A DNA stretch of 10,098 nucleotides from Pseudobdellovibrionaceae bacterium (GCA_913774795.1 CAJYIL010000005.1:1-10098); one strand, 5' to 3'. Shown: positions 1-6,353, numbered from the stretch's first letter. Notes: generated by a model not told the origin, from the sequence alone. Made by a program: numbers and translations.

Positions 1-39
1 ACTTCGGAGTCGTCGAGCGACTCCGAAGTTTTGATTTTT
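1..39 (+). terminator. Rho-independent terminator of a gene left of the window
   Basis: A perfect 12-bp inverted repeat (1-12 with 18-29) encloses a 5-base loop and is followed by a T-rich tail (29-39, interrupted by GA). This is a classical intrinsic terminator for plus-strand transcription. The gene it ends lies outside the window. Confidence 0.85.
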
Positions 40-67
40 GACCTGCCTTAATTCAGTTCGTTTTCAT
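38..67 (+). promoter_or_regulatory. weak candidate sigma70 promoter for the first gene
   Basis: TTGACC (38-43; 5 of 6 matches to the -35 consensus) is separated by 18 bases from TTTCAT (62-67; 4 of 6 matches to the -10 box). Transcription would start near 74, just after the upstream terminator and at the base of the hairpin at 72-114. A second TTGACA at 103-108 has no good -10 box at normal spacing. Confidence 0.25.
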
Positions 68-71
68 TAGT

Positions 72-114
72 CCCGCCTGTTCTCGAGCCCCCGGAGTGCT
101 CGTTGACAGGCGGG
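72..114 (+). promoter_or_regulatory. long hairpin enclosing the possible GTG start
   Basis: A 9-bp perfect inverted repeat (72-80 with 106-114) continues, after a 3x3 internal loop, into a 5-bp stem (84-88 with 98-102). The inner loop (89-97) and first inner-stem base contain the GTG codon at 96. As RNA this would be very stable and would hide that start codon. It could be a translational switch or attenuator, or show that translation really begins further downstream. Confidence 0.5.
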
Positions 115-728
115 TCGTTCTTTATGAACGTGCGTTCATGATTCTATTTTTGTTCGCTCTTTTCGCTCGTGCCGAAGTGGCGCTCCCGACGGTTCAGCTC
201 GCTGACTTCGCGGTCGGGACGTCTTGGACTTGGGATTACCAAGAATCAAGCGGCAAACTGTATTCGACCGAGCGCTACACCGTGATCGAAGTTCGTGGAA
301 GCGAAGTGCTCTTGGAGATCGCCTCGGATTACGGCGGCGGGCAAAACTTAAAGCCGAACACGCGCGTTCGCGCCGATATCGCGAAGTGTTTAGCGGCTTA
401 CTCGAATCCATATCAAAAAAAGCCCTGGTCGATCACGATGTATTCGCTCGCTGCAAAGGGATGGACTGAGTTTGATGCGCCTTCGACTCTCGCGTTCGAA
501 GAAAAGTTTAATTGTAATCCGCGCGAGTACTTGAAGCCCTCAGACCAATACCTCACGGTCTATCGAGACATCGGCGGCATTCGCGTTTTTCAGCAAAAAC
601 TATGGCGGCGTCTAACATCGTCCTGGTTTTCTCTCGAAGGCCCGTCTCGCGCTGTTGCCGTCGAAAAAAGTTTCAACTCTGACCCTTCGACGAGCTACAC
701 GTTTAGGCTCCGTAATTTTGCCAAATAG
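96..728 (+). CDS. secreted protein of unknown function
   Basis: I do not recognise the family. Read from GTG at 96 (210 aa), the N-terminus has a basic stretch (R5, R6, R12), a hydrophobic core (about residues 13-24) and an ARA motif before residue 27, as expected for a Sec signal peptide, so the mature protein is probably periplasmic or secreted. The mature part is rich in Trp, Tyr and charged residues, suggests mostly beta structure, and has two cysteines (near residues 98 and 140) that could pair. The start is uncertain. Neither GTG 96 nor ATG 138 has a Shine-Dalgarno sequence, GTG 96 lies inside a hairpin, and the 96-137 stretch uses AGG and CGG arginine codons. Starting at 138 would leave a short signal peptide without positive charge. 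It appears monocistronic, lying between a terminator and the dps promoter. Confidence 0.75.
   Translation: MLVDRRVVLYERAFMILFLFALFARAEVALPTVQLADFAVGTSWTWDYQESSGKLYSTERYTVIEVRGSEVLLEIASDYGGGQNLKPNTRVRADIAKCLAAYSNPYQKKPWSITMYSLAAKGWTEFDAPSTLAFEEKFNCNPREYLKPSDQYLTVYRDIGGIRVFQQKLWRRLTSSWFSLEGPSRAVAVEKSFNSDPSTSYTFRLRNFAK
124..139. repeat. perfect palindrome, possible operator
   Basis: ATGAACGTGCGTTCAT is two 7-base perfect arms around a 2-base centre. Half-sites of the TGAACG/CGTTCA type resemble operators of dimeric repressors such as TetR-family proteins. That assignment is by resemblance only, and no regulator gene is next to it. The palindrome overlaps the possible ATG start at 138. Confidence 0.4.
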
Positions 729-780
729 TCACGAATCAGGGCTGTAGATTTGCCGTTTTCGACATTCTCCGGGGGCCTGG

Positions 781-809
781 TTGCTGTAGGCCAGCTCGAC
801 AGCTTTAAT
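781..809 (+). promoter_or_regulatory. candidate sigma70 promoter for dps
   Basis: TTGCTG (781-786), an ideal 17-base spacer and TTTAAT (804-809; 5 of 6 matches to TATAAT) predict a transcript starting near 816. That is 17 bases before the ATG at 833 and about 40 before the preferred ATG at 857. The -35 box matches only at TTG, which could fit activator-dependent control. I see no clear OxyR, Fur or PerR site. Confidence 0.5.
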
Positions 810-845
810 GAGCCCAAGTCAAAAGGGGCAAGATGCTTCATACCT

Positions 846-851
846 GGAGAG
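846..851 (+). promoter_or_regulatory. Shine-Dalgarno supporting the dps start at 857
   Basis: GGAGAG lies 5 bases before ATG 857 and favours that start. The upstream in-frame ATG 833 is also possible, because an AAGGGG-like sequence (823-828) lies 4 bases before it. Confidence 0.5.
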
Positions 852-856
852 AAGAA

Positions 857-1498
857 ATGAAATCACAAGTCACTGAAACCGAAAAATCTTTGACCGCGAA
901 ACCGACGACAAAAACAGGTCGCGCCGCTCCGCTCTTGAATCAGCGTTCGCCTGAAGTTCAAAAGTACGGCGAGCGTTTCCCGGTTCCGGTAGGTCTCTCA
1001 GACAAAGTTTGCGCTGAGTCGATCGCGGGACTGAACCAAGTTCTGGCCGACACGATGTTCTTGCGCGACCTCTATAAGAAACACCACTGGCAAATGTCGG
1101 GTCCCACCTTCTACCCACTTCATTTGCTCCTCGATAAACACTACGAGCAACAAGCGGAGTTGATGGACGTCATCGCTGAGCGCGTTCAGGCGCTGGGCGG
1201 AATTTCGATCGCCATGCCGTCAGACGTCGCAGCTGCAACACGCATCGAGCACCCACCGAAAGGTCGTGAAGAAGTTCCCGTTCAGCTCTCGCGCTTGCTC
1301 GAAGCTCACGAAGTCATTTTGAAAGAAGCACGTGAATACGCGTCGAAAGCCGGCGATCAAGGTGACTCGGGCACCGACGATCTCTTGGTTTCTCAAGTCG
1401 TTCGCACGAACGAACTCCAGTCGTGGTTCATCGCAGAGCACTTGGTCGCTCTTCCGATGGTGAAAGCCGATTCATCGTCTGACAAGATGAACGCTTAA
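857..1498 (+). CDS. dps: Dps-family DNA-protecting ferritin-like protein
   Basis: Dps proteins form 12-subunit cytoplasmic shells that oxidise Fe(II), often with H2O2, store iron and in many cases bind DNA. All residues of the inter-subunit ferroxidase site are present in the usual pattern: His77 (in HHW), His89 and Asp93 (LH-x3-D), then Asp104 and Glu108 (D-x3-E of the DVIAER helix). The protein is 213 aa from ATG 857, longer than the roughly 160-190 aa common in the family. The extra length is a polar N-terminal tail of about 50 residues rich in Lys, Thr and Arg, which may contact DNA, and a short Lys- and Ser-containing C-terminal tail. Starting at ATG 833 would add 8 residues. The gene has its own promoter and terminator, so it is probably transcribed alone. 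The family call is firm; DNA binding is inferred from the basic tail. Confidence 0.93.
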   Translation: MKSQVTETEKSLTAKPTTKTGRAAPLLNQRSPEVQKYGERFPVPVGLSDKVCAESIAGLNQVLADTMFLRDLYKKHHWQMSGPTFYPLHLLLDKHYEQQAELMDVIAERVQALGGISIAMPSDVAAATRIEHPPKGREEVPVQLSRLLEAHEVILKEAREYASKAGDQGDSGTDDLLVSQVVRTNELQSWFIAEHLVALPMVKADSSSDKMNA

Positions 1499-1520
1499 GT
1501 TTTTAAAGGCGTTGGGGAAA

Positions 1521-1554
1521 AGGGCGGGCTCTAAGGGCTCGTCCTTTTTTTTTT
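1521..1554 (+). terminator. Rho-independent terminator after dps
   Basis: An 11-bp stem (1521-1531 with 1535-1545, including G-U pairs) and a 3-base loop run directly into ten consecutive T residues (1545-1554). It lies 22 bases after the dps stop codon and argues against read-through into the next gene. Confidence 0.88.
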
Positions 1555-1595
1555 GGTGCTTGCGCTCGCTCGCGTGGGTAGCGACACTGCTCTCT

Positions 1596-2231
1596 ATGAG
1601 ACAAGCCTGGGTTGCGGGCTCGACCGGACTCGTCGGGCACCTTCTCTCCGACAAATTAGAAGCTCTCCCGATCTACGACGGAGTTCGTCGTTTGGTGCGT
1701 CGCCCGACGCAGGCCGAGGCTGGCGAAGGGTCTTACGAGGTTGTCGTGAGCTACGATCAACTGACGATCAACGCCGAGCCTGAATCGGATTTCTTTTGCT
1801 GTCTCGGTTCGACAATCAAAAAAGCGGGTTCCCAACAAGCATTTCGTTTGGTCGACGAAAAGTACGTCGTGCGTTTCGCCGAAGAAGCGAAGCGCACAGG
1901 TGCGCGCTGTCTCGTCATCGTTTCGTCAGTCGGTGCCGATCCTCAGTCGCGAGTGTTCTATAATCGCGTAAAAGGCCAAATGGAGGCGAGCGTTCGTCGC
2001 GTGGGACTTCGCTCAGTTTACATTCTTCGACCTTCTCTCCTTCTTGGTGAGCGCTCCGAATCGCGGCTTGCCGAACGAGTCGCGGTCTCGATGGCTCCGC
2101 TGATGAACGCCGTCATGGCCGGCCCTCTTCGCAAGTACCGGCCCATCCAAGCGTCTCGCGTCGCCGAGATCGCCATCCAGTGCGCTGCCCAAGGCCAAGC
2201 CGGCTTCCATATGCTCGAGGGGTTTGAATAG
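1596..2231 (+). CDS. TIP30/HTATIP2-like NAD(P)-binding oxidoreductase
   Basis: An atypical short-chain dehydrogenase with one Rossmann domain (211 aa, cytoplasmic). It opens with the dinucleotide-binding motif GSTGLVG (residues 8-14), has Ser110/Ser111 after a hydrophobic strand, and a YxxxK pair (Tyr122, Lys126). The following stretch, with RPSLLLGER and a late PIQ segment, is typical of bacterial proteins related to human HTATIP2/TIP30 and the YbjT group. The substrate is unknown; bacterial members are usually annotated as NAD-dependent epimerase/dehydratase or nucleoside-diphosphate-sugar epimerase, without proof. ATG 1596 is chosen because it places the glycine motif at the usual N-terminal position. 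The longer reading from 1512 would start inside the dps terminator. There is no clear Shine-Dalgarno. A TTGCGC / GACACT pair (1559-1564, 1583-1588) would put the transcript start almost at the ATG, so a leaderless mRNA is possible. Confidence 0.85.
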   Translation: MRQAWVAGSTGLVGHLLSDKLEALPIYDGVRRLVRRPTQAEAGEGSYEVVVSYDQLTINAEPESDFFCCLGSTIKKAGSQQAFRLVDEKYVVRFAEEAKRTGARCLVIVSSVGADPQSRVFYNRVKGQMEASVRRVGLRSVYILRPSLLLGERSESRLAERVAVSMAPLMNAVMAGPLRKYRPIQASRVAEIAIQCAAQGQAGFHMLEGFE

Positions 2232-2264
2232 CGCTCGGAGCGATCCTGCGCGTAAGAGCGCGAA

Positions 2265-2292
2265 TTGGCACACGCGTCGAGAAAAGTAACAT
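2265..2292 (+). promoter_or_regulatory. candidate sigma70 promoter for the amidase gene
   Basis: TTGGCA (2265-2270; 5 of 6 matches), a 16-base spacer and TAACAT (2287-2292; 4 of 6 matches) predict a transcript starting near 2299, which would carry the leader ORF and then the amidase. The TGGCAC part recalls a sigma54 -24 box, but no matching GC-containing -12 box follows. Confidence 0.4.
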
Positions 2293-2309
2293 CTGTGAGA
2301 GGGCGGGAA

Positions 2310-2336
2310 ATGCTGATAAAACGTCGGCATGCTTAA
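2310..2336 (+). CDS. possible 8-codon leader ORF overlapping the amidase start
   Basis: ATG at 2310 opens a reading frame of eight codons (M-L-I-K-R-R-H-A) ending with TAA at 2334-2336. A purine-rich GAGAGGG (2297-2303) lies 6 bases before its ATG, better placed than anything before the amidase ATG at 2329. The stop codon lies 3 bases past that ATG, so ribosomes finishing the leader would stop on top of the amidase start and could re-initiate. Whether it is translated is inference. It could also be a chance short frame. Confidence 0.35.
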   Translation: MLIKRRHA

Positions 2337-3396
2337 GACTGTTAGCGCTCTCGTTTTGGTTGCCACGTTGGTTCTCCAGGCCCCGATCGCGGGCGCGTGC
2401 AGCGCTTTCCGCATGCCCCTTACGTCGCCTGACGTGTTGGTCGGTCGCAATTTCGACTGGGATTACGGTCACGGCCTCATGGTCGTTAACAAACGCGGAT
2501 TGGCGAAAAAGGCTTTTGCTCTTCATCCAAGTGACACGCTCACCTGGACATCTAAGTACGGCTCTCTCACATTCAATCAAGCGGGTCGTGAGTTGCCTTA
2601 CGGTGGCTTGAATGAAAAAGGTCTGATGATTGAGGTTCTCTGGCTCGGCTACACGTCGTGGCCCGAAACAAGTGCGCCGTCGATCAACGAAGTGCAGTGG
2701 ATTCAGCATCAACTCGACACCAAAGATTCGGTCGCCGATCTCATTCTGCACATCAATGACGCTAGAATCTTGAGCGTCTTCGCGAAAGTCCACTTCATCG
2801 CCTGCGATGCGACCGGTGAGTGTGCCACGATTGAAGGCATTGGTTCGGAGATCAAAATCCACACCGGCGCGACGATGCCGGTGAAAGCTCTGACCAACGA
2901 TCCTTACGAAACTGGTTTGAAGTTCAGCCAATCGAAAGCGTGCGATGCGATCCCGGCGGGAAATCAGTCGCTCTACCGGTTTGCGCGTGCGGCCTGCACG
3001 GCTACGAGCGATATCCAAAACGAAACGGTCGCTGAGAAAACTTCGAGAACGAACGCGACCCTCGATGCCGTCGCGCAAGGCGATTACACGAAGTGGTCGA
3101 TCGTTTACGACCTCACCGCAAAAGCCATTTCGATTCGCACAAAAGACGCTCCGATAGCGAAGACCGTTTCGCTCGCGCAGTTTGATTTCTCGTGCGCAAC
3201 GCCGGTGAAGGTTCTCGATCTCAATGCGGTCGTAAAGAATCCTCAGGATGTCTCATCTCAGTTCGTCGATTACACACGCGAAGCCAACCAAGCGATCGTA
3301 GAAGCCAGCCTCTTGACGGGTTTTGCTCAACTCCCGAAACCGGTCGTCGAGAAGATCGTCATGTTCCCCGAATCGCTCGCGTGCGTGGCGCCCTAA
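2329..3396 (+). CDS. secreted choloylglycine hydrolase / penicillin V acylase family amidase
   Basis: A member of the linear amide C-N hydrolases (Ntn superfamily), which cleave amide bonds with an N-terminal cysteine nucleophile; known substrates include conjugated bile salts, penicillin V and N-acyl homoserine lactones. The first 23 residues form a Sec signal peptide ending in AGA, so cleavage would expose Cys24 as the new N-terminus. Other active-site residues fit family spacing: Arg40 and Asp43 (16 and 19 after the Cys, as in penicillin V acylase), Asn95 in a GGLNEKG motif, Asn190 in LTNDPYE, and Arg217 in a SLYRFAR motif. Length (355 aa, about 332 mature) is normal. An in-frame stop at 2317 excludes an earlier start, and the next Met lies after the nucleophile, so ATG 2329 is secure even though it lacks a Shine-Dalgarno. 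Substrate cannot be told from sequence; the export signal points to a periplasmic or outside target. Confidence 0.9.
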   Translation: MLKTVSALVLVATLVLQAPIAGACSAFRMPLTSPDVLVGRNFDWDYGHGLMVVNKRGLAKKAFALHPSDTLTWTSKYGSLTFNQAGRELPYGGLNEKGLMIEVLWLGYTSWPETSAPSINEVQWIQHQLDTKDSVADLILHINDARILSVFAKVHFIACDATGECATIEGIGSEIKIHTGATMPVKALTNDPYETGLKFSQSKACDAIPAGNQSLYRFARAACTATSDIQNETVAEKTSRTNATLDAVAQGDYTKWSIVYDLTAKAISIRTKDAPIAKTVSLAQFDFSCATPVKVLDLNAVVKNPQDVSSQFVDYTREANQAIVEASLLTGFAQLPKPVVEKIVMFPESLACVAP

Positions 3397-3454
3397 AAGC
3401 CTCGTCTCAATTTGATTCTCAATTGCGGCCGTGAACTCTCCGAAACGAAAGTCT

Positions 3455-3460
3455 AGGAGG
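3455..3460 (+). promoter_or_regulatory. consensus Shine-Dalgarno fixing the start at 3470
   Basis: AGGAGG is the full consensus and lies 9 bases before ATG 3470. It excludes the in-frame ATG at 3431, which would have the Shine-Dalgarno inside the coding region. Confidence 0.8.
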
Positions 3461-3469
3461 ATCGACATC

Positions 3470-3826
3470 ATGGCCGCATCCAAAGCGAAAACTGCCGTAA
3501 AAAAGAGTGCAGCTCCGAAGCCCGCAAAGGCGAAGTCGAAGCCGACTGCAAAACCGAAAGCTCCGAAAAAGCAGCCGGTGAAGGTCGTCACAAAAGCACA
3601 GATTGAGATCAAGCCGGTCGCGCAAAACCCAAAAGCGCCTCCGCTCAAAACGGTACCGCCAAAAAACGAATCAGTCTTCGCGAGACTCTTACGTGAAAAG
3701 GCCGAACGCCATCACCAATTCCAGAAGCAGAACGAACATCATCAGGGCCCGCACGACGCCAACCGGCCGGCCGGCCATCACGCGAGCTTCGCGAAATTCG
3801 CAGGCCCGCGTCGTCGAGCGTCTTAA
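3470..3826 (+). CDS. Lys/Ala/Pro-rich basic protein with His-rich C-terminal part
   Basis: A 118-aa protein of low complexity that I cannot assign to a specific family. Residues 1-65 contain 18 lysines mixed with Ala and Pro, like the tails of histone H1 or AlgP-type bacterial DNA-binding proteins. Residues 66-80 (ESVFARLLREKAER) look like a short amphipathic helix. Residues 81-104 contain seven histidines, three of the sites being HH pairs, and the protein ends with a basic RRR. No signal peptide or membrane segment is visible, so it should be cytoplasmic and may bind nucleic acid; metal binding by the His cluster is a guess. The strong ribosome binding site suggests high expression. The stop codon shares bases 3824-3825 with the convergent kefC-like stop, and no terminator separates them. 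Confidence 0.75.
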   Translation: MAASKAKTAVKKSAAPKPAKAKSKPTAKPKAPKKQPVKVVTKAQIEIKPVAQNPKAPPLKTVPPKNESVFARLLREKAERHHQFQKQNEHHQGPHDANRPAGHHASFAKFAGPRRRAS

Positions 3827-5622
3827 GTTTGCATTTCGTGTTGGAGTTCGAGGCCTTCCTCTCGGTCGGCCTCGAGTGTTCGAATCAGCTGCTGCTGCGC
3901 ACGTTTCGAAACGTCGATCAGCTGAGCCTCATCTTGGTAGACCTTGTGTTGCTCGACGATGAGTTCTTCATCGTACGCACGGAAATGCCGCACGGTTTTT
4001 TGAACGCGCGCCAACGGGAAACCCCAATTCGATAATAAGGACTCGGCCATCTCAAGCGATGAGCCATACGTTTCGCGCCAAATCCGGCTAACACCGTTAT
4101 CGCGCAGCCGGAAGACGTGATCGCGGTTTCTCGCGCGCGCGTAAATCTGCAAATGTGGGAAGTTCGCGCGGGCGACTTCCACGGTCTTCATAGATGCTTT
4201 GATATCGTCGATCGCGACCACGAGGATCTTCGCCTTCTCGGCGCCAGCTGAACGCAAGAGATCGAGTTTAGAAGCATCGCCGTAATACACCTTGTTCCCG
4301 AAGCGCCGAAGAGTTTCGACTTGATCGGGATTGAGTTCAAGCGCCGTAAACTCAATGTTCATCATGCGTAGCAAGCGCCCCACGATTTGTCCGAAGCGTC
4401 CGAAGCCTGCGATGATAATGGCGCCGTCATCGGATTCAATTTTATCGTATGGTTTTTTCTCGTCTCGATCGAGCCACTTCGATAAGTAACGATCGTTCAA
4501 CGAGACGAGCGCCGGCGTTAAAGCCATGGTAATGGTGACGACTACGACGAGCGCATTGGCGTCCTGGGCGGGCATCACGCCGCGAGCCACCGCCGTCGTA
4601 AAAACGACAAACGCAAATTCGCCGCCTTGAGGAATCACGAACGCAAGAGCGCGAGCCGCCGAAGACGAAAGCCCGCTCTTACGTCCCACCAGATAGTTCA
4701 CAGCGATCTTCACCGCGAGGAGAACGAGCGAAAGGCCCAAAATCATCAGCGGTTTGTGAATCAATAAACCGTAGTCGACTGTCATACCGATCGCCATGAA
4801 GAACAAGCCCAAGAGCAGGCCCTTGAACGGCTCGATATCGGCTTCGAGTTCGTGTCGGTATTCGGAGTCGGCCAATAGCACGCCCGCGAGAAATGAACCG
4901 AGCGCCATTGAAAGCCCCAGCGATTCCATGAGCATCGCGACCCCAAGAACCAGCAAGAGAGCGCCAGCGGTAAAAATCTCGCTGGTTTTTGTCATCGCCA
5001 TCATTTTGAAGATCCGGCGTAAGACCGTGCGGCTGGCGAGAATCAGAAGCCCAAATGCCAAAATCACTTTGCCAATCGAGATCCAGTTGATCCCTTGGTT
5101 GCCCGCCGAAGGATCGAAGAACGGAATTGCCGCGATGAGGGGAATGGCCGCCAAATCTTGAAATAGCAAAATCGAAAAAGCCGTTCTTCCGTACGAGGTC
5201 GCGAGTTGTTTTCGTTCGGCCAAAATCTGAAGAGCGAAAGCGGTGGACGAAAAAGCGAGCGAAACGGCGACGACAAAAGAAACCGGAGTGGTGAACCCAT
5301 TGAGCGAACACAGCGCGAACAAGATCAGTGCCGTCGCGCCGACTTGGAGGCCGCCGCTCCCGAAAATTGAGCGACGTAAAACCCAAAGCCGCGAGGGCTT
5401 CAGTTCAAGACCGATGATAAAGAGAAGGAACACGACGCCGAGTTCGGCCAAGCCCATCGTCTCTTTGACATTCGTCACGAGTCCCAGGCCCCAGGGCCCG
5501 ATCACCGAACCCGCCGCTAAGTAGCCTAGGACTGAGGCGAGACCAAGTCGCTTGAAGAGCGGGACCGCGATCACCGCGGCCGCTAAGAAAATCAAAATCG
5601 TCGTGAGACTCGAGTGTTCCAT
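3823..5622 (-). CDS. kefC: KefB/KefC-type K+/H+ antiporter (CPA2 family)
   Basis: An inner-membrane monovalent cation/proton antiporter with a cytoplasmic ligand-gated domain. E. coli KefC, activated by glutathione adducts and inhibited by glutathione, exchanges K+ for H+ and acidifies the cytoplasm during electrophile stress. Residues 1-380 carry about a dozen hydrophobic helices. The LFQDLAAIPL motif (153-162) holds the transport aspartate D156, the regulatory loop HELEADIEPFKG (257-268) is nearly the KefC sequence, and QGGEFAF (332-338) is typical of the family. Residues 400-520 form a TrkA-N/RCK domain with the nucleotide-binding motif GFGRFG (406-411) and a conserved GDASKLDLL segment. 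The last 50 residues are a charged, probably coiled tail. At 599 aa it is close to KefC length (about 620). No KefF/KefG ancillary quinone reductase gene is present here. ATG 5622 overlaps the upstream cvfB-like stop as TAATG, implying translational coupling. Glutathione control is inferred. Confidence 0.9.
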   Translation of the reverse strand: MEHSSLTTILIFLAAAVIAVPLFKRLGLASVLGYLAAGSVIGPWGLGLVTNVKETMGLAELGVVFLLFIIGLELKPSRLWVLRRSIFGSGGLQVGATALILFALCSLNGFTTPVSFVVAVSLAFSSTAFALQILAERKQLATSYGRTAFSILLFQDLAAIPLIAAIPFFDPSAGNQGINWISIGKVILAFGLLILASRTVLRRIFKMMAMTKTSEIFTAGALLLVLGVAMLMESLGLSMALGSFLAGVLLADSEYRHELEADIEPFKGLLLGLFFMAIGMTVDYGLLIHKPLMILGLSLVLLAVKIAVNYLVGRKSGLSSSAARALAFVIPQGGEFAFVVFTTAVARGVMPAQDANALVVVVTITMALTPALVSLNDRYLSKWLDRDEKKPYDKIESDDGAIIIAGFGRFGQIVGRLLRMMNIEFTALELNPDQVETLRRFGNKVYYGDASKLDLLRSAGAEKAKILVVAIDDIKASMKTVEVARANFPHLQIYARARNRDHVFRLRDNGVSRIWRETYGSSLEMAESLLSNWGFPLARVQKTVRHFRAYDEELIVEQHKVYQDEAQLIDVSKRAQQQLIRTLEADREEGLELQHEMQT

Positions 5623-6299
5623 TACGTCTTCACCAATCGAATGCCGTCATCATCGACCGTGATGACTCGTTTCTTGTAGAGACCGCCTAACGCAATTTTA
5701 AATTTTTTGCGGGATACACCGAACGCTTCATAGATGTCGTCCGCGGGAGTTTTGTCGTTCATTGGTAAAAACCCGTCTTCGGCTTTCAGGCGTGCGAGAA
5801 TCTGCTCTTGAATAGGGTCCGCGGAGCGATGGCCGACTTGAGCGGGATCGGTGAGCTGAAGATCTAGTTTGCCGTCGGGTCGGATTTTCTTCACCCACCC
5901 CTTTAAGCTCTGACCGTAATGAATGGGTTGAAAGACTTCATCGCGGTAGATCAGGCCGGTGTAGCGATCGTTGACGATCGCTTTGTAGCCGATGTCGGTT
6001 TGCGAGAAGACGAGGAGATCGACGGTTTCGCCCTCGGTGACCTGGGGGGGGCCGTCTTCGGTGTTTCGTTCGACTCGCATCGAAGCGCAGAGTCGTTGGG
6101 TGTTGTCGAGGTAGACGAAGACGACGACCAAATCGCCCACGTTCAGCGTTTTCGTCTGTTCGGCGTAGGGAAGCAGAAGTTCTTTCGCTTCACCTGAGTC
6201 AAGAAACGCACCGATTCGGTTGAGATCGGTGACTTCAAGGACGGCAAATTTTCCGGGTTCAAGTGGCATGGACTCAACATATGTCCCGAGACGCCGCAT
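5622..6299 (-). CDS. cvfB: CvfB-like S1 RNA-binding protein, short form
   Basis: Related to CvfB/YitL, cytoplasmic RNA-binding proteins that influence virulence and stress genes in Firmicutes and are widespread elsewhere. Residues 18-78 form an S1-like domain (GAFLDSG, then a LLLPYAEQ signature, VFVYLD and ASMRV). Residues 90-150 form a second (TDIGYKAIVNDRYTGLIY, GWVKKIRPDGKLDL). Residues 162-225 match the C-terminal winged helix (ILARLKAEDGFLPMNDK, GVSRKKFKIALGGLYKKR). Usual CvfB proteins are about 280-300 aa with three S1 domains; this one is 225 aa and its first domain aligns with the second of the standard three, so the first S1 seems absent. The start at 6299 has an AGG seven bases upstream; Met11 (6269) is an alternative. 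It is first in a two-gene unit with kefC, coupled by a TAATG overlap. Confidence 0.85.
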   Translation of the reverse strand: MRRLGTYVESMPLEPGKFAVLEVTDLNRIGAFLDSGEAKELLLPYAEQTKTLNVGDLVVVFVYLDNTQRLCASMRVERNTEDGPPQVTEGETVDLLVFSQTDIGYKAIVNDRYTGLIYRDEVFQPIHYGQSLKGWVKKIRPDGKLDLQLTDPAQVGHRSADPIQEQILARLKAEDGFLPMNDKTPADDIYEAFGVSRKKFKIALGGLYKKRVITVDDDGIRLVKT

Positions 6300-6353
6300 G
6301 ACAACGCCTGACTCGGGGTTGCTTACGCGTGGGAAGAAGCCGAGGATGCAGAA

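Noticed and set aside
1512..1595. Longer start for the TIP30-like gene at ATG 1512
   Set aside because: It would begin inside the dps terminator hairpin and add 28 residues before the glycine-rich motif, which is normally near the N-terminus.
2231..2261. 6-bp inverted repeat GCGCTC/GAGCGC after the TIP30-like gene
   Set aside because: Short arms, a long loop and no T-run; chance is likely in this GC-rich sequence, so it was not called as a terminator.
2113..3078. Minus-strand open frame of 321 codons
   Set aside because: It lies antisense to the amidase and the TIP30-like gene, is extremely Arg-rich without any recognisable motif, and follows the codon pattern of the plus-strand genes; a shadow frame of GC-rich coding DNA.
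3763..3776. CCGGCCGGCCGGCC run
   Set aside because: It is within the coding sequence of the basic protein (Arg-Pro-Ala-Gly) and is best explained by codon content.
4679..5386. Second minus-strand frame of 235 codons inside the kefC-like gene
   Set aside because: It overlaps the antiporter membrane domain in another frame and gives an Arg/Phe/Ser-rich product without helices or motifs.
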